A stretch of DNA of 64,000 bases from Mycobacterium paraffinicum (GCF_001907675.1 NZ_MPNT01000002.1:124001-188000); one strand, 5' to 3'. Counted from the stretch's first letter, positions 18,731 to 28,150 are shown. The notes: generated from the letters alone by a model not told the origin. Made by a program: numbers and translations.

Positions 18731-19162
18731 ATGATGACGCTGGCGCCCGGGACCTGGCCCGCTCCGCTTTTGAACGCGGTTCGCACCTCGAACCGATACC
18801 TGCTCAACCCCCTCATGCTGCGGCTGGCCGGCCGCAAGAACTGGTATGCGGCGGCGATCGAGCACACCGGGCGGCGGTCGGGCAAGGCGTACACCGCACC
18901 GGTCGTCGCCGAGCGCATCGACGACGGCTTCGTCATACCGTTGCCCTACGGCACAAAAGTTGACTGGTTGCAGAACATCCTGGCCGCCGGGCGAGCGAAC
19001 ATTTCGGTCCACGGCGAAACTTTCGACGTGGTGCGGCCGGATATCGTCGACGCCGAGTCGGTCGTTCCGCTGCTGTCGGCCCCGCGCCGCCGCACCTTCC
19101 AACGCGCCGGAATCGAAAAGTTCCTGCGAGTGAAGCTATCGGCTACATTATCAGATAATTAA
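18731..19162 (+). CDS. Ddn-family (F420-dependent) nitroreductase paralogue
   Basis: The protein has 143 aa. It has the split-barrel family pattern: IEHTGRRSGKAYTAPVVA, then KVDWLQNILAAGRANISVHGE. It is clearly diverged from Ddn at 11403 and lacks the SKGG...PLWYLNL segment in that exact form. It probably binds F420 and reduces a quinone, enone or other small molecule (inference). It starts 42 bp after ipdC and may be read through from that operon. Its stop codon overlaps the operator of the next gene. Confidence 0.85.
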   Translation: MMTLAPGTWPAPLLNAVRTSNRYLLNPLMLRLAGRKNWYAAAIEHTGRRSGKAYTAPVVAERIDDGFVIPLPYGTKVDWLQNILAAGRANISVHGETFDVVRPDIVDAESVVPLLSAPRRRTFQRAGIEKFLRVKLSATLSDN

Positions 19163-19176
19163 GCTATTATCTTTAC
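19147..19176 (+). promoter_or_regulatory. AT-rich promoter/operator of the satD-like gene
   Basis: Three 6-bp half-sites alternate in orientation: ATTATC (19147-19152), GATAAT (19154-19159) and ATTATC (19166-19171). The second and third extend to perfect 7-bp arms (AGATAAT/ATTATCT). TATTAT at 19165-19170 fits a -10 hexamer, and the ATG at 19177 sits 6 bp after it, so transcription could begin at or next to the start codon (leaderless). No ribosome-binding site is visible. The AT-richness is striking in this GC-rich region. Confidence 0.65.
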
Positions 19177-19824
19177 ATGGCTAGAGTGAAGGCTTTACCT
19201 TCACTGTGCGCGACGCTGATCGGTGACGTGGTGGGCTCAAGGCGGGCCAGCGACCGCGCCGCCCTGCATCGGCGCGTTGCCGCTGCGTTGCGCCAGGTCG
19301 ACTCGGACGCGCTGGAGCCGCCGGCCTTCACCGTCGGCGACGAATTCCAAGGCAGCTATCCGACCGTCGGGGCCGCGATCGACGCCGCCCTCACGCTCCG
19401 GCTTGCCGTCGGCCCCGAAATCGATGTCCGGTTCGGCATCGGCTGGGGACAGGTCACCATCCTCGACCCCGAGACGCGAATCCAGGACGGCCCCGGCTGG
19501 TGGGCCGCGCGCGAGGCGATCCAGCAGACCGCCCGGGCACAGCGCCAGCCCGGCCTCGCCCTGATCCGCACGACGTTTGCGGCGGCCGAGGGCACCCGTA
19601 CCGACGTCGCCGCCGTCAACGCTGCCCTGATTTGTCGGGACCATCTGCTTGGATCGCTGGATGAAAGATCGTTGCGGATTCTGGAGGGCTTGATGACTGG
19701 CCGGACCAAAAAGGAGCTTGCTGCGGGCGAAGGCATCAGCCCGTCGGCGGTGTCCCAGCGGGCGGCCCGCGACGGCCTGGACCTGATTGTTCTTGCCAGC
19801 CAGTACCTTCGGAGCCTGCCGTGA
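19177..19824 (+). CDS. SatD-family protein with cyclase-like motifs and C-terminal HTH
   Basis: The protein has 215 aa and resembles the SatD family, whose function is not settled. Residues 10-125 hold motifs laid out like a class III/GGDEF-type nucleotidyl cyclase: LIGDVVGSRR with Asp17, VGDEFQGSYPT with Asp55-Glu56, and FGIGWGQV (86-93). The two Asp are 38 residues apart, near the 44 of class III cyclases. Residues ~160-210 look like a helix-turn-helix (LEGLMTGRTKKELAAGEGIS, SPSAVSQRAARDGL). That combination suggests a nucleotide-related regulator that could bind its own AT-rich promoter (inference). The stop overlaps the next gene by 4 bp, so the two products probably work together. Confidence 0.8.
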   Translation: MARVKALPSLCATLIGDVVGSRRASDRAALHRRVAAALRQVDSDALEPPAFTVGDEFQGSYPTVGAAIDAALTLRLAVGPEIDVRFGIGWGQVTILDPETRIQDGPGWWAAREAIQQTARAQRQPGLALIRTTFAAAEGTRTDVAAVNAALICRDHLLGSLDERSLRILEGLMTGRTKKELAAGEGISPSAVSQRAARDGLDLIVLASQYLRSLP

Positions 19825-20561
19825 GCGCCGTGGCGGTCCTGCTGATAGCGCTCGGCGTCGCCGACCTGTGCCGGCACGCGGTGCGCGCGGCGTGGCCCGC
19901 GCTGGCGATCGGCCCCCTCGTCGTGGTGGTGTGCGCGGCGCTGGCGAGGCTGTGGCGTGCCGGGGACATCGCCCTCCTCGTGATCGCGGCCGCGGCGTCG
20001 GTCGCCTGGGAGTGGTTGTGTCGGCGCAGCGAGCTGCGGGGCGGGCGGCAGGCCGCGCCCCTGGCCGTGTTCGTGGCCGCGCTGACGCTATTGATCGTGT
20101 CGTCCGGGTGGTCTTCGGCTGTCCATGGCCTCGTCGGCCGGTGGTCGGGCTGGGTGCAGCTGCCTCTCAGCCACATCACCCCGACGCGGCTGCTGATGGT
20201 CGTCGGCGTGGTACTGGTGCAGTTCGCCACCGCGAATCAGCTTGTGCGCCTGATACTTCGGGCGGTGGGAGCCGTGCGTCCGCTGGGCGAGCCACAGCCA
20301 TCCGACCGGCTCAAAGGCGGACGGCTGCTGGGTCCCATGGAGCGCCTGCTGATCCTGAGCCTGGGCGTCGGCGGACAGGTGGCCGCGGCCAGCGCCGTCA
20401 TCGCCGCCAAGGGCATCATCCGGTTTCCGGAGTTGAGCGCCCAGAAGAACAGCAACGGCGACGTCGGCATCGACGAGGTCACCGAGTATTTCCTGGTGGG
20501 CAGCTTCACCAGCTGGCTGCTGGCCCTCGGCGGTATCGCGCTGGTGCTCGCGACGCCGTAG
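19821..20561 (+). CDS. Polytopic membrane protein paired with the SatD-like protein (DUF3307-like C-terminal)
   Basis: The protein has 246 aa with a GTG start overlapping the upstream stop (GTGA). It has about six or seven hydrophobic segments, beginning with VAVLLIALGVADLCRHAVRA. The C-terminal part shows KGIIRFPELSAQ...EVTEYFLVGSFTSWLLAL, the conserved Arg-Phe-x-x-Leu...Glu-Tyr-x-Leu-x-Gly pattern that I associate with DUF3307-type membrane proteins often next to satD. A cytosolic loop (~150-175) contains PSDRLKGGRLLGPMERLL. It is probably the membrane effector or partner of the SatD-like protein; the function is unknown. Confidence 0.78.
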   Translation: MSAVAVLLIALGVADLCRHAVRAAWPALAIGPLVVVVCAALARLWRAGDIALLVIAAAASVAWEWLCRRSELRGGRQAAPLAVFVAALTLLIVSSGWSSAVHGLVGRWSGWVQLPLSHITPTRLLMVVGVVLVQFATANQLVRLILRAVGAVRPLGEPQPSDRLKGGRLLGPMERLLILSLGVGGQVAAASAVIAAKGIIRFPELSAQKNSNGDVGIDEVTEYFLVGSFTSWLLALGGIALVLATP

Positions 20562-20570
20562 CCGCCGCGC

Positions 20571-20627
20571 CGAGACTGAAACTATGCACACCCGAATCGG
20601 CGTGTCGTGTGCGTAGTTTCAGTGTCG
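20571..20627. repeat. Long imperfect hairpin between convergent genes
   Basis: The arms GAGACTGAAACTATGCACAC (20572-20591) and its near-perfect complement at 20607-20626 match at 18 of 20 positions, with a 15-base loop. GC-rich flanks (GCCGCCGCG...GGCGGCGCG) extend pairing further out. It sits between the convergent ends of the membrane-protein gene and fadA6. It lacks a T-run, so it is either a non-canonical bidirectional terminator or a REP-like repeat. The arm resembles the hairpins flanking the DUF559 gene at 42150. Confidence 0.7.
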
Positions 20628-20654
20628 CGACAGGCGGCGCGAAGAGTAGAAGAG

Positions 20655-21815
20655 CTACAGCCGCTCGATGATGGTGACGTTCGCGGTGCCCCCGCCCTCA
20701 CACATCGTCTGCAGGCCATAGCGGCCGCCGACGCGCTCGAGTTCATTGAGCATGGTGGCGAACAGCTTGGCGCCGGTGGCCCCCAGCGGGTGACCGAGCG
20801 CGATCGCACCACCGTTGGGGTTGACCTTTTCCGGGTCGGCCTTGATCTCCTTGAGCCAAGCCAAAACCACCGGCGCGAACGCCTCGTTGATCTCGACGGT
20901 GTCGATGTCGTCGATGGAGAGCCCGGTCTTCTCCAGCGCGTAGCGGGTGGCCGGGATGGGCCCGGTCAACATGAACACCGGGTCCGCGGCGCGGGCACTG
21001 ATGTGGTGGATGCGGGCCCGCGGCGTCAGGTTGTGGTCCTTGACGGCCTGCTCGGAGGCCAGCAGCACCGCGCTGGCGCCGTCGGAGATCTGGCTGGCCA
21101 TCGCCGCCGTCAATCGGCCGCCCTCGACGAGCGTCTTGAGGCCGGCCATCTTCTCCAGCGACGACTCGCGGGGGCCCTCATCAACCCGGAACGGCCCGGA
21201 TTCCGTTTCGACGGTGATGATTTCGTTGTCGAAGTGACCGGCGTGGATCGCGGCGAACGCGCGCTCGTGGCTGGTCAGCGCGTACCGCTCCATCTCCTCA
21301 CGCGACAGGTTCCACTTCTCGGCGATCAGCTCCGAGCCGCGGAACTGGGAGATCTCCTGGTCGCCGTACCGGTGCAGCCACTGCTTGGACTCGTTGGTGG
21401 GCGAGGTGAACCCGAACTGCTCGCCGACCGTCATGGCCGACGAGATCGGGATCTGGCTCATGTTCTGCACGCCGCCAGCCACGATGAGGTCAGCGGTGCC
21501 GGCCATGATCGCCTGTGCGCCAAAGGAAATCGCCTGCTGGCTAGAACCGCACTGCCGGTCCACGGTGACACCGGGAACCTCCTCGGGATAGCCCGCCGCC
21601 AGCCACGAGAGCCGGGCGATGTTGCCCGCCTGCGCGCCGATCGCGTCGACGCAGCCGGCGATCACGTCCTCGACGGCGGCGGGGTCGACGTCGACCCGGT
21701 CGAGCAGTCCGCGCCATCCCAGCGCGCCGAGGTCCACGGGGTGTATGCCGGACAGCGCCCCGCCCCGCTTGCCAATCGCGGTGCGCACAGCGTCGATGAC
21801 GTACGCCTCAGCCAT
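20655..21815 (-). CDS. fadA6: FadA6, thiolase of C/D-ring degradation
   Basis: The protein has 386 aa. The start is MAEAYVIDAVRTAIGKRGG at 21815 with AAGGAG upstream. The thiolase residues are Cys89 in DRQCGSSQQ, His in [15 protein letters not shown] and Cys in MCEGGGTANV. It matches Rv3556c and should cleave the 3-oxoacyl-CoA formed after the steroid rings have been opened. It is directly downstream of kstR2 (1-bp gap) and so probably co-transcribed and KstR2-controlled. Confidence 0.95.
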   Translation of the reverse strand: MAEAYVIDAVRTAIGKRGGALSGIHPVDLGALGWRGLLDRVDVDPAAVEDVIAGCVDAIGAQAGNIARLSWLAAGYPEEVPGVTVDRQCGSSQQAISFGAQAIMAGTADLIVAGGVQNMSQIPISSAMTVGEQFGFTSPTNESKQWLHRYGDQEISQFRGSELIAEKWNLSREEMERYALTSHERAFAAIHAGHFDNEIITVETESGPFRVDEGPRESSLEKMAGLKTLVEGGRLTAAMASQISDGASAVLLASEQAVKDHNLTPRARIHHISARAADPVFMLTGPIPATRYALEKTGLSIDDIDTVEINEAFAPVVLAWLKEIKADPEKVNPNGGAIALGHPLGATGAKLFATMLNELERVGGRYGLQTMCEGGGTANVTIIERL

Positions 21816-21816
21816 T

Positions 21817-22419
21817 TCAGACTCCTTCTTTGGTAATCCCACCAAGAACGATGGCGAGATATTGCTGGCCCACCTGCTGAGCCGTCAGCGGTCCACCGGG
21901 CTGATACCAGCGCACCGACACCCAGGTGGTGTCACGGATAAAACGGTAGACGAGGTCGACGTTGAGGTCGGGCTGGAAATAGCCCTCGTCGATGCCCTGG
22001 TTGATCACCTCGACCCACATCTTGCGCTGCTGTCGGTTCATGTCCTCGATGTAGGAGAACCGGGGCTGTGACAACAACCGTTGGGCCTCGTCCTGATAGA
22101 TGACGACCTGCGCGTGCCGATGTTCGATCGCCTCGAACGAGGCCATGAACAGCCCCTTGAGCCGCTCGAGCGGATTGGCCTCGCTGTCCACGATCTCGCG
22201 GTACCGGGCGAACAACCAGTCCAGGAAGCTGCGCAGCAGCTCGTCGACCATCTCCTCTTTGGAGGAGAAGTGGTGATAGAGGCTGCCCGACAGGATGCCG
22301 GCGCTGTCGGCGATGTCGCGCACGGTGGTGGCGCGCAGGCCCCGCTCGGCGAACATCGTCGCGGCGAGGTCCAACAACTCGTCGCGGCGACTGTTCGCCT
22401 GACCGGCCACTCGATCCAC
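21817..22419 (-). CDS. kstR2: KstR2, TetR-family repressor of C/D-ring genes
   Basis: The protein has 200 aa with a GTG start (VDRVAGQANSRRDELLDLAA). The TetR DNA-binding domain is at ~10-60 (TTVRDIADSAGILSGSLYHHF). It matches Rv3557c, a repressor released by HIP-CoA, the product of FadD3. The operator at 22435-22448 lies 15 bp before its start, implying autoregulation. PPE64, which lies here in M. tuberculosis, is missing. Confidence 0.95.
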   Translation of the reverse strand: MDRVAGQANSRRDELLDLAATMFAERGLRATTVRDIADSAGILSGSLYHHFSSKEEMVDELLRSFLDWLFARYREIVDSEANPLERLKGLFMASFEAIEHRHAQVVIYQDEAQRLLSQPRFSYIEDMNRQQRKMWVEVINQGIDEGYFQPDLNVDLVYRFIRDTTWVSVRWYQPGGPLTAQQVGQQYLAIVLGGITKEGV

Positions 22420-22434
22420 TCGGCCAGGATATCA

Positions 22435-22448
22435 ACCAAGCGCTTGCT
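22435..22448. promoter_or_regulatory. KstR2 operator upstream of kstR2
   Basis: ACCAAGCGCTTGCT fits AnCAAGnnCTTGnT. It lies between the ipdF stop and the kstR2 start, so it should govern kstR2-fadA6. Confidence 0.88.
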
Positions 22449-22463
22449 TGGCCAGCTATGCGC

Positions 22464-23248
22464 TCATGGGTGCTGGCTGGACACCGAGATGACCTCGCCG
22501 GTGAGGTAGCTGGAGTAGTCACTGGCCAGGAAAGCGATCGTGGCCGCCACCTCCCACGGCTCGGCGGCCCGCCCGAACGCCTCACCGGCGGACAGCCGGT
22601 CGAGCAAGTCGGGCGAGGTGGTCTTGTCGAGGAATTTGTGCCGGGCAATGCTCGGCGACACCGCGTTGATCCGCACCCCGTATTCGACGGCTTCGATTGC
22701 GCTGCAGCGGGTTAACGCCATCACGCCCGCCTTGGCGGCCGCGTAGTGCGACTGCGAGTGCTGTGCGCGCCAACCCAAAACGCTTGCGTTGTTGACGATC
22801 ACCCCCCCGTGCGCGGCCTCGCGGAAGTACCGCAGCGCCGCCCGGGTGGCCCGGAACACCGACGACAGGGTCACGTCCAGCACGCGGTCCCACTCGTCGT
22901 CGGTCATGTCCACCACCGGGGTCTGGCCGCCCAGTCCGGCGTTGTTGACCAGCACGTCGAGCCGGCCCATCCGGGCCGTGGTGGACGCGATGAGCGCGTC
23001 CACCTGCGCGGTGGACGTCACGTCACACAGCACGCTCTCGACCCGGCCCAACCCCAGCGCGGACAGCTCCTCGGCGGTCTCGCCCAGCCGGCGTTCGTGG
23101 TGGTCGGACACCACCACGTCGGCACCCTCGGCCAGCGCGCGCTTGGCGGTCGCCGAACCGATTCCGGTCCCCGCCGCCGCCGTGACGACAACGACCTTAC
23201 CCTGCAAAAGCCCATGCCCGGCAACCTCTTTCGGAGCTTCGGACAGGC

Positions 23249-23252
<4 letters not shown>
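22464..23252 (-). CDS. ipdF: IpdF, SDR acting on CoA esters from steroid rings C/D
   Basis: The protein has 262 aa, starting at MSLSEAPKEVAGHGLLQGK at 23252 and overlapping the fadE30 stop by 4 bp; the open frame to 23456 overlaps fadE30. The SDR motifs are VVVVTAAAGTGIGSATAK, LVNNAG and a catalytic NNASVLGWRAQHSQSHYAAAK. It matches Rv3559c, which oxidises the 5-hydroxy-CoA intermediate ahead of IpdC. Confidence 0.94.
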
Positions 23253-24409
<1,157 letters not shown>

Positions 24410-24426
24410 GCCCTGTAGGCTAACCT

Positions 24427-24440
24427 ACCAAGCACTTGCT
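24427..24440. promoter_or_regulatory. KstR2 operator between fadE30 and fadD3
   Basis: ACCAAGCACTTGCT fits AnCAAGnnCTTGnT. It lies in the divergent region and should control both the fadE30-ipdF and the fadD3 operons. Confidence 0.9.
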
Positions 24441-24515
24441 TTGTCGGCTCGGTGACGATGCGCCCCGCGCAGCGGCGTGAGGAGCAGCCGAGCAATCCAG
24501 GTAGGAGCAGTCTCG

Positions 24516-26060
24516 ATGACCGGCGATGTCCGCACCATTCCCGCGGCGCTGGACCGTTTTGCGAGTCGGTTTCCCGACCACGACGCCTTGATCACCGACG
24601 AGCGGTCGTTCACGGCGGCCGCGCTGCGCGGGGAGGTGCACCGCGGGGCGGCCGCGCTGATCGCCCTCGGCGTGCGGGCGGGCGACCGGGTGGCCATCTG
24701 GTCGCCCAACACCTGGCACTGGGTGGTCGCCTGCCTGGCCATTCACCACGCCGGCGCGGCGATGGTGCCCCTGAACACCCGCTACACCGCCGAAGAAGCC
24801 GGCGACATCCTGGCCCGCACCGGGGCGCCCGTGCTGTTCGGGATGGGCAAGTTCCTCGGCCACGACCGCGTCGCCGACTTGAATCGGGATGCCTTGCCGG
24901 CGCTGCGCCACATCGTGCGCATCCCGATCGAGGCGGACGATCCTGTTCAAGGGACGTGGGACGACTTCGTCGCGCGCGGCTCCGACCTGGAGGCGGTCGG
25001 CGCCCGCGCCGCCGCCGTCACGCCCGACGACGTCAGCGACATCCTGTTCACCTCGGGCACCACCGGCCGCAGCAAAGGCGTGCTCTGCGCGCATCGGCAG
25101 TCGTTGTCGGCGTCGGCGTCGTGGGCGGCCAACGGCAAGATCACCAGCGACGACCGCTACCTGTGCATCAACCCGTTCTTCCACAACTTCGGCTACAAGG
25201 CGGGCATCCTGGCCTGCCTGCAGACCGGCGCGACGCTGATCCCGCACCTGACGTTCGACCCGCTGCGCGCGCTGCAGGCGATCGAACGGCACCGCATCAC
25301 CGTGTTGCCGGGACCGCCCACCATCTACCAGACCCTGCTCGACCATCCGCGGCGCGACGACTACGACCTGAGTTCGCTGCGGTTCGCGGTGACCGGGGCG
25401 GCCACCGTGCCCGTCGTGCTGGTGGAGCGCATGCAGTCCGAACTCGACATCGACATCGTGCTGACGGCGTACGGACTCACGGAGGCCAACGGGATGGGCA
25501 CGATGTGCCGGGCCGAGGACGACGCCGTCACCGTCGCCACCACCTGCGGGCGCCCGTTCGCCGACTTCGAATTGCGGATCGACGCAAGCGCTCCGGGCGA
25601 TGCCGGCGAGGTGTTGCTGCGCGGGCCGAACGTCATGCTGGGCTACCTCGACGACCCGGAGGCCACGGCGGCGGCCATCGACGCCGACGGTTGGCTGCAC
25701 ACCGGTGACATCGGCGCCGTCGACGCGGCTGGCAACCTGCGCATCACCGACCGGCTCAAGGACATGTACATCTGCGGCGGGTTCAACGTCTACCCCGCCG
25801 AGGTCGAACAGGTGCTCGCGCGAATGGCCGGGATCGCCGACGCCGCGGTGATCGGGGTCCCCGACGAGCGCCTCGGCGAGGTCGGCCGGGCGTTCGTGGT
25901 GACCAGGCCCGGCGCGGACCTCGACGAGGAGTCCGTGATCGCTTATACCCGTGAACATTTGGCGAACTTCAAGGCACCGCGTTCGGTGCGGTTCGTCGAC
26001 GCGTTGCCGCGCAATCCGGGCGGCAAGGTGGTCAAACCACAACTGCGAGAGCTGGCCTGA
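24516..26060 (+). CDS. fadD3: FadD3, HIP-CoA synthetase
   Basis: The protein has 514 aa, starting at MTGDVRTIPAALDRF with a TAGGAG ribosome-binding site. It is an AMP-binding acyl-CoA ligase: P-loop FTSGTTGRSKG, YGLTEANGMG, GWLHTGDIG, and the C-terminal lysine in NPGGKVVKPQLREL. It matches Rv3561, which activates 3aa-H-4a(3'-propanoate)-7ab-methylhexahydro-1,5-indanedione (HIP); HIP-CoA is the effector of KstR2. It leads fadD3-fadE31-fadE32-fadE33-aspB. Confidence 0.96.
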   Translation: MTGDVRTIPAALDRFASRFPDHDALITDERSFTAAALRGEVHRGAAALIALGVRAGDRVAIWSPNTWHWVVACLAIHHAGAAMVPLNTRYTAEEAGDILARTGAPVLFGMGKFLGHDRVADLNRDALPALRHIVRIPIEADDPVQGTWDDFVARGSDLEAVGARAAAVTPDDVSDILFTSGTTGRSKGVLCAHRQSLSASASWAANGKITSDDRYLCINPFFHNFGYKAGILACLQTGATLIPHLTFDPLRALQAIERHRITVLPGPPTIYQTLLDHPRRDDYDLSSLRFAVTGAATVPVVLVERMQSELDIDIVLTAYGLTEANGMGTMCRAEDDAVTVATTCGRPFADFELRIDASAPGDAGEVLLRGPNVMLGYLDDPEATAAAIDADGWLHTGDIGAVDAAGNLRITDRLKDMYICGGFNVYPAEVEQVLARMAGIADAAVIGVPDERLGEVGRAFVVTRPGADLDEESVIAYTREHLANFKAPRSVRFVDALPRNPGGKVVKPQLRELA

Positions 26061-27206
26061 ATGGATCTGGAGTTAGACGAGGAGACCCTGGCGTTTGCGG
26101 CCGAGGTCCGTGAATTCTTGTCCGCCAACGGCGAGTCGATCCCGACGAAGTCCTACGACAACGCCGAAGGTTTCGCGCAGCACCGGCGGTGGGACCGGGT
26201 GCTCTTCGACGCCGGGTTGTCGGTGATCACCTGGCCGAAGAAATACGGTGGCCGCGACGCGCCGCTGTTGCACTGGGTGGTGTTCGAGGAGGAGTATTTT
26301 CGCGCCGGCGCGCCGGGCCGGGCCAGCGCCAACGGCACCTCGATGCTGGCGCCCACGTTGTTCGCGCACGGCACCCAAGAACAGCTGGACCGCATCCTGC
26401 CGAAAATGGCCAGCGGCGAACAGATCTGGGCACAGGCATGGTCGGAGCCGGAATCCGGCAGCGACCTGGCCTCGCTGCGGTCCACCGCGACCAAGACCGA
26501 CGGCGGCTGGCTGCTCAACGGGCAGAAGATCTGGAGTTCGCGGGCGCCGTTCGCCGAGATGGGCTTCGGGCTCTTCCGGTCGGACCCACAAGCCGAGCGG
26601 CACAACGGCCTGACGTACTTCATGTTCGACCTGAAGGCCAAGGGCGTCACCGTGCGGCCCATCGTGCAGTTGGGCGGCGATACCGGATTCGGTGAGATCT
26701 TCCTCGACGACGTCTTCGTGCCCGACCACGACGTGATCGGCACCCCGAACGAGGGTTGGCGGGCGGCCATGAGCACGTCGAGCAATGAGCGGGGCATGTC
26801 GCTGCGCAGCCCGGCCCGGTTCCTGGCGACCGCCGAGCGACTGGTGCGACTGTGGCAGGACAGCGGCTCACCCCCCGCGTTCGCCGACCGGGTGGCCGAC
26901 GGCTGGATCAAGGCGCAGGCCTACCGCCTGCAGACCTTCGGCACGGTGACCCGGCTGGCCGACGGCGGCGAGCTGGGCGCCGAATCGTCGGTGACGAAGG
27001 TGTTCTGGTCCGACCTCGACGTGGACCTGCACCAGACCGCGCTGGACATCCTCGCCGCCGACGGCGAGCTCGCCGGCAGCTGGACGGATGGCCTGCTGTT
27101 CGCCCTGGGCGGCCCGATCTACGCCGGCACCAACGAGATTCAGCGCAACATCATCTCGGAGCGGCTGTTGGGCCTGCCCCGCGAGAAGTCCGGGGGCAAG
27201 AAATGA
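26061..27206 (+). CDS. fadE31: FadE31, acyl-CoA dehydrogenase
   Basis: The protein has 381 aa and begins directly after the fadD3 stop. It has QAWSEPESGSDLASLRSTAT and a C-terminal IYAGTNEIQRNIISERLLGLPRE. It matches Rv3562 and is likely one subunit of a heteromeric dehydrogenase with FadE32, acting late in C/D-ring degradation. The stop overlaps fadE32 by 4 bp. Confidence 0.95.
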   Translation: MDLELDEETLAFAAEVREFLSANGESIPTKSYDNAEGFAQHRRWDRVLFDAGLSVITWPKKYGGRDAPLLHWVVFEEEYFRAGAPGRASANGTSMLAPTLFAHGTQEQLDRILPKMASGEQIWAQAWSEPESGSDLASLRSTATKTDGGWLLNGQKIWSSRAPFAEMGFGLFRSDPQAERHNGLTYFMFDLKAKGVTVRPIVQLGGDTGFGEIFLDDVFVPDHDVIGTPNEGWRAAMSTSSNERGMSLRSPARFLATAERLVRLWQDSGSPPAFADRVADGWIKAQAYRLQTFGTVTRLADGGELGAESSVTKVFWSDLDVDLHQTALDILAADGELAGSWTDGLLFALGGPIYAGTNEIQRNIISERLLGLPREKSGGKK

Positions 27207-28150
27207 AATTTGCGCTAGACGAACAGCAACGCGACTTCGCGGCCAGCATCGACGCCGCGCTCGGCGCGGCCGACCTGCCCGGCGCGATCCGCGCCTGGTC
27301 CGCGGGCGACACCGGGCCCGGCCGCAAAGTGTGGGAGCAGCTGACCGATCTCGGCGTCACCGCCCTGGCGGTTCCCGAAAAGTTCGACGGCATCGAGGCG
27401 CACCCGGTGGACCTGGTGGTCGCGCTCGAACGCCTGGGACGCTGGTGTGTGCCGGGGCCGGTCGCCGAATCCATTGCCGTCGCACCGGTTTTGCTCGCCG
27501 CCGACGAACGGTGCGCGGCGCTGGCCTCCGGTGAGCTGGTCGCCACCGTCGCGTTCCCGCCGCATGCGCCGCGCGCGGTGGACGCCGACTCGGCCGGGCT
27601 GGTGCTGCTGGTCACCGACGACGGCGTCGCCGAGGCCGAGCTGGTTGGGGGGTCCGGTGACCGACACGAGTCGGTCGATCCGAGCCGGCCCCTCTACGAC
27701 GTGGCCCCCACCGGCCAACCCTGGCGGGCGGACGTCGGCCGCGCCTTCGAGTTCGGCGCGCTGGCCACCGCCGCGCAGTTGGTCGGCGCCGCCGAGGCCC
27801 TCGTGCGCGACACCGTCGACTACGCCAAGCAGCGCGCACAATTCGGCCGGGTGATCGGTTCGTATCAGGCGATCAAGCACAAGCTCGCCGACGTGCACAT
27901 CGCGATCGAACTCGCCCGGCCGCTGCTGTACGGCGCGGCGCTGTCGCTGGAGCCTCGCGACGTCAGCGCGGCCAAGGCGGCGGCCTCGGAGGCGGGCCTG
28001 CTGGCGGCGCGGTCCGCGCTGCAGACCCATGGCGCGATCGGCTTCACCCAGGAAAATGACTTGTCGCTTTGGTTGCTGCGCGTGCAAGCATTGCGTTCGG
28101 CCTGGGGTACTCCCGAGGCTCACCGGCGGCGGGTGCTGGAGGCGCTATGA
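27203..28150 (+). CDS. fadE32: FadE32, acyl-CoA dehydrogenase subunit
   Basis: The protein has 315 aa and starts at MKFALDEQQRDFAASID, overlapping fadE31 (ATGA); the longer frame from 26852 overlaps fadE31. It is a short, divergent dehydrogenase lacking the classic N-terminal EPxAGSD loop, but with the C-terminal QRAQFGRVIGSYQAIKHKLAD and QTHGAIGFTQENDLSLW. This fits the alpha2-beta2 type seen for FadE28/29. It matches Rv3563. Confidence 0.94.
   Translation: MKFALDEQQRDFAASIDAALGAADLPGAIRAWSAGDTGPGRKVWEQLTDLGVTALAVPEKFDGIEAHPVDLVVALERLGRWCVPGPVAESIAVAPVLLAADERCAALASGELVATVAFPPHAPRAVDADSAGLVLLVTDDGVAEAELVGGSGDRHESVDPSRPLYDVAPTGQPWRADVGRAFEFGALATAAQLVGAAEALVRDTVDYAKQRAQFGRVIGSYQAIKHKLADVHIAIELARPLLYGAALSLEPRDVSAAKAAASEAGLLAARSALQTHGAIGFTQENDLSLWLLRVQALRSAWGTPEAHRRRVLEAL

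Noticed and set aside
17267..19102. 611-aa open frame on the minus strand opposite ipdB/ipdC
   Set aside because: It is Arg/His/Gly-rich with no recognisable domain and lies fully antisense to well-matched genes; it is a high-GC shadow frame. The 540-aa minus frame opposite fadD3 is rejected for the same reason.
20571..20627. Canonical intrinsic terminator
   Set aside because: The stem is long and there is no T-run on either strand; it is kept as a repeat with possible terminator function.
22420..22463. PPE gene expected here from M. tuberculosis order
   Set aside because: Only 44 bp lie between kstR2 and ipdF, and they hold the KstR2 box; no PPE remnant is seen.
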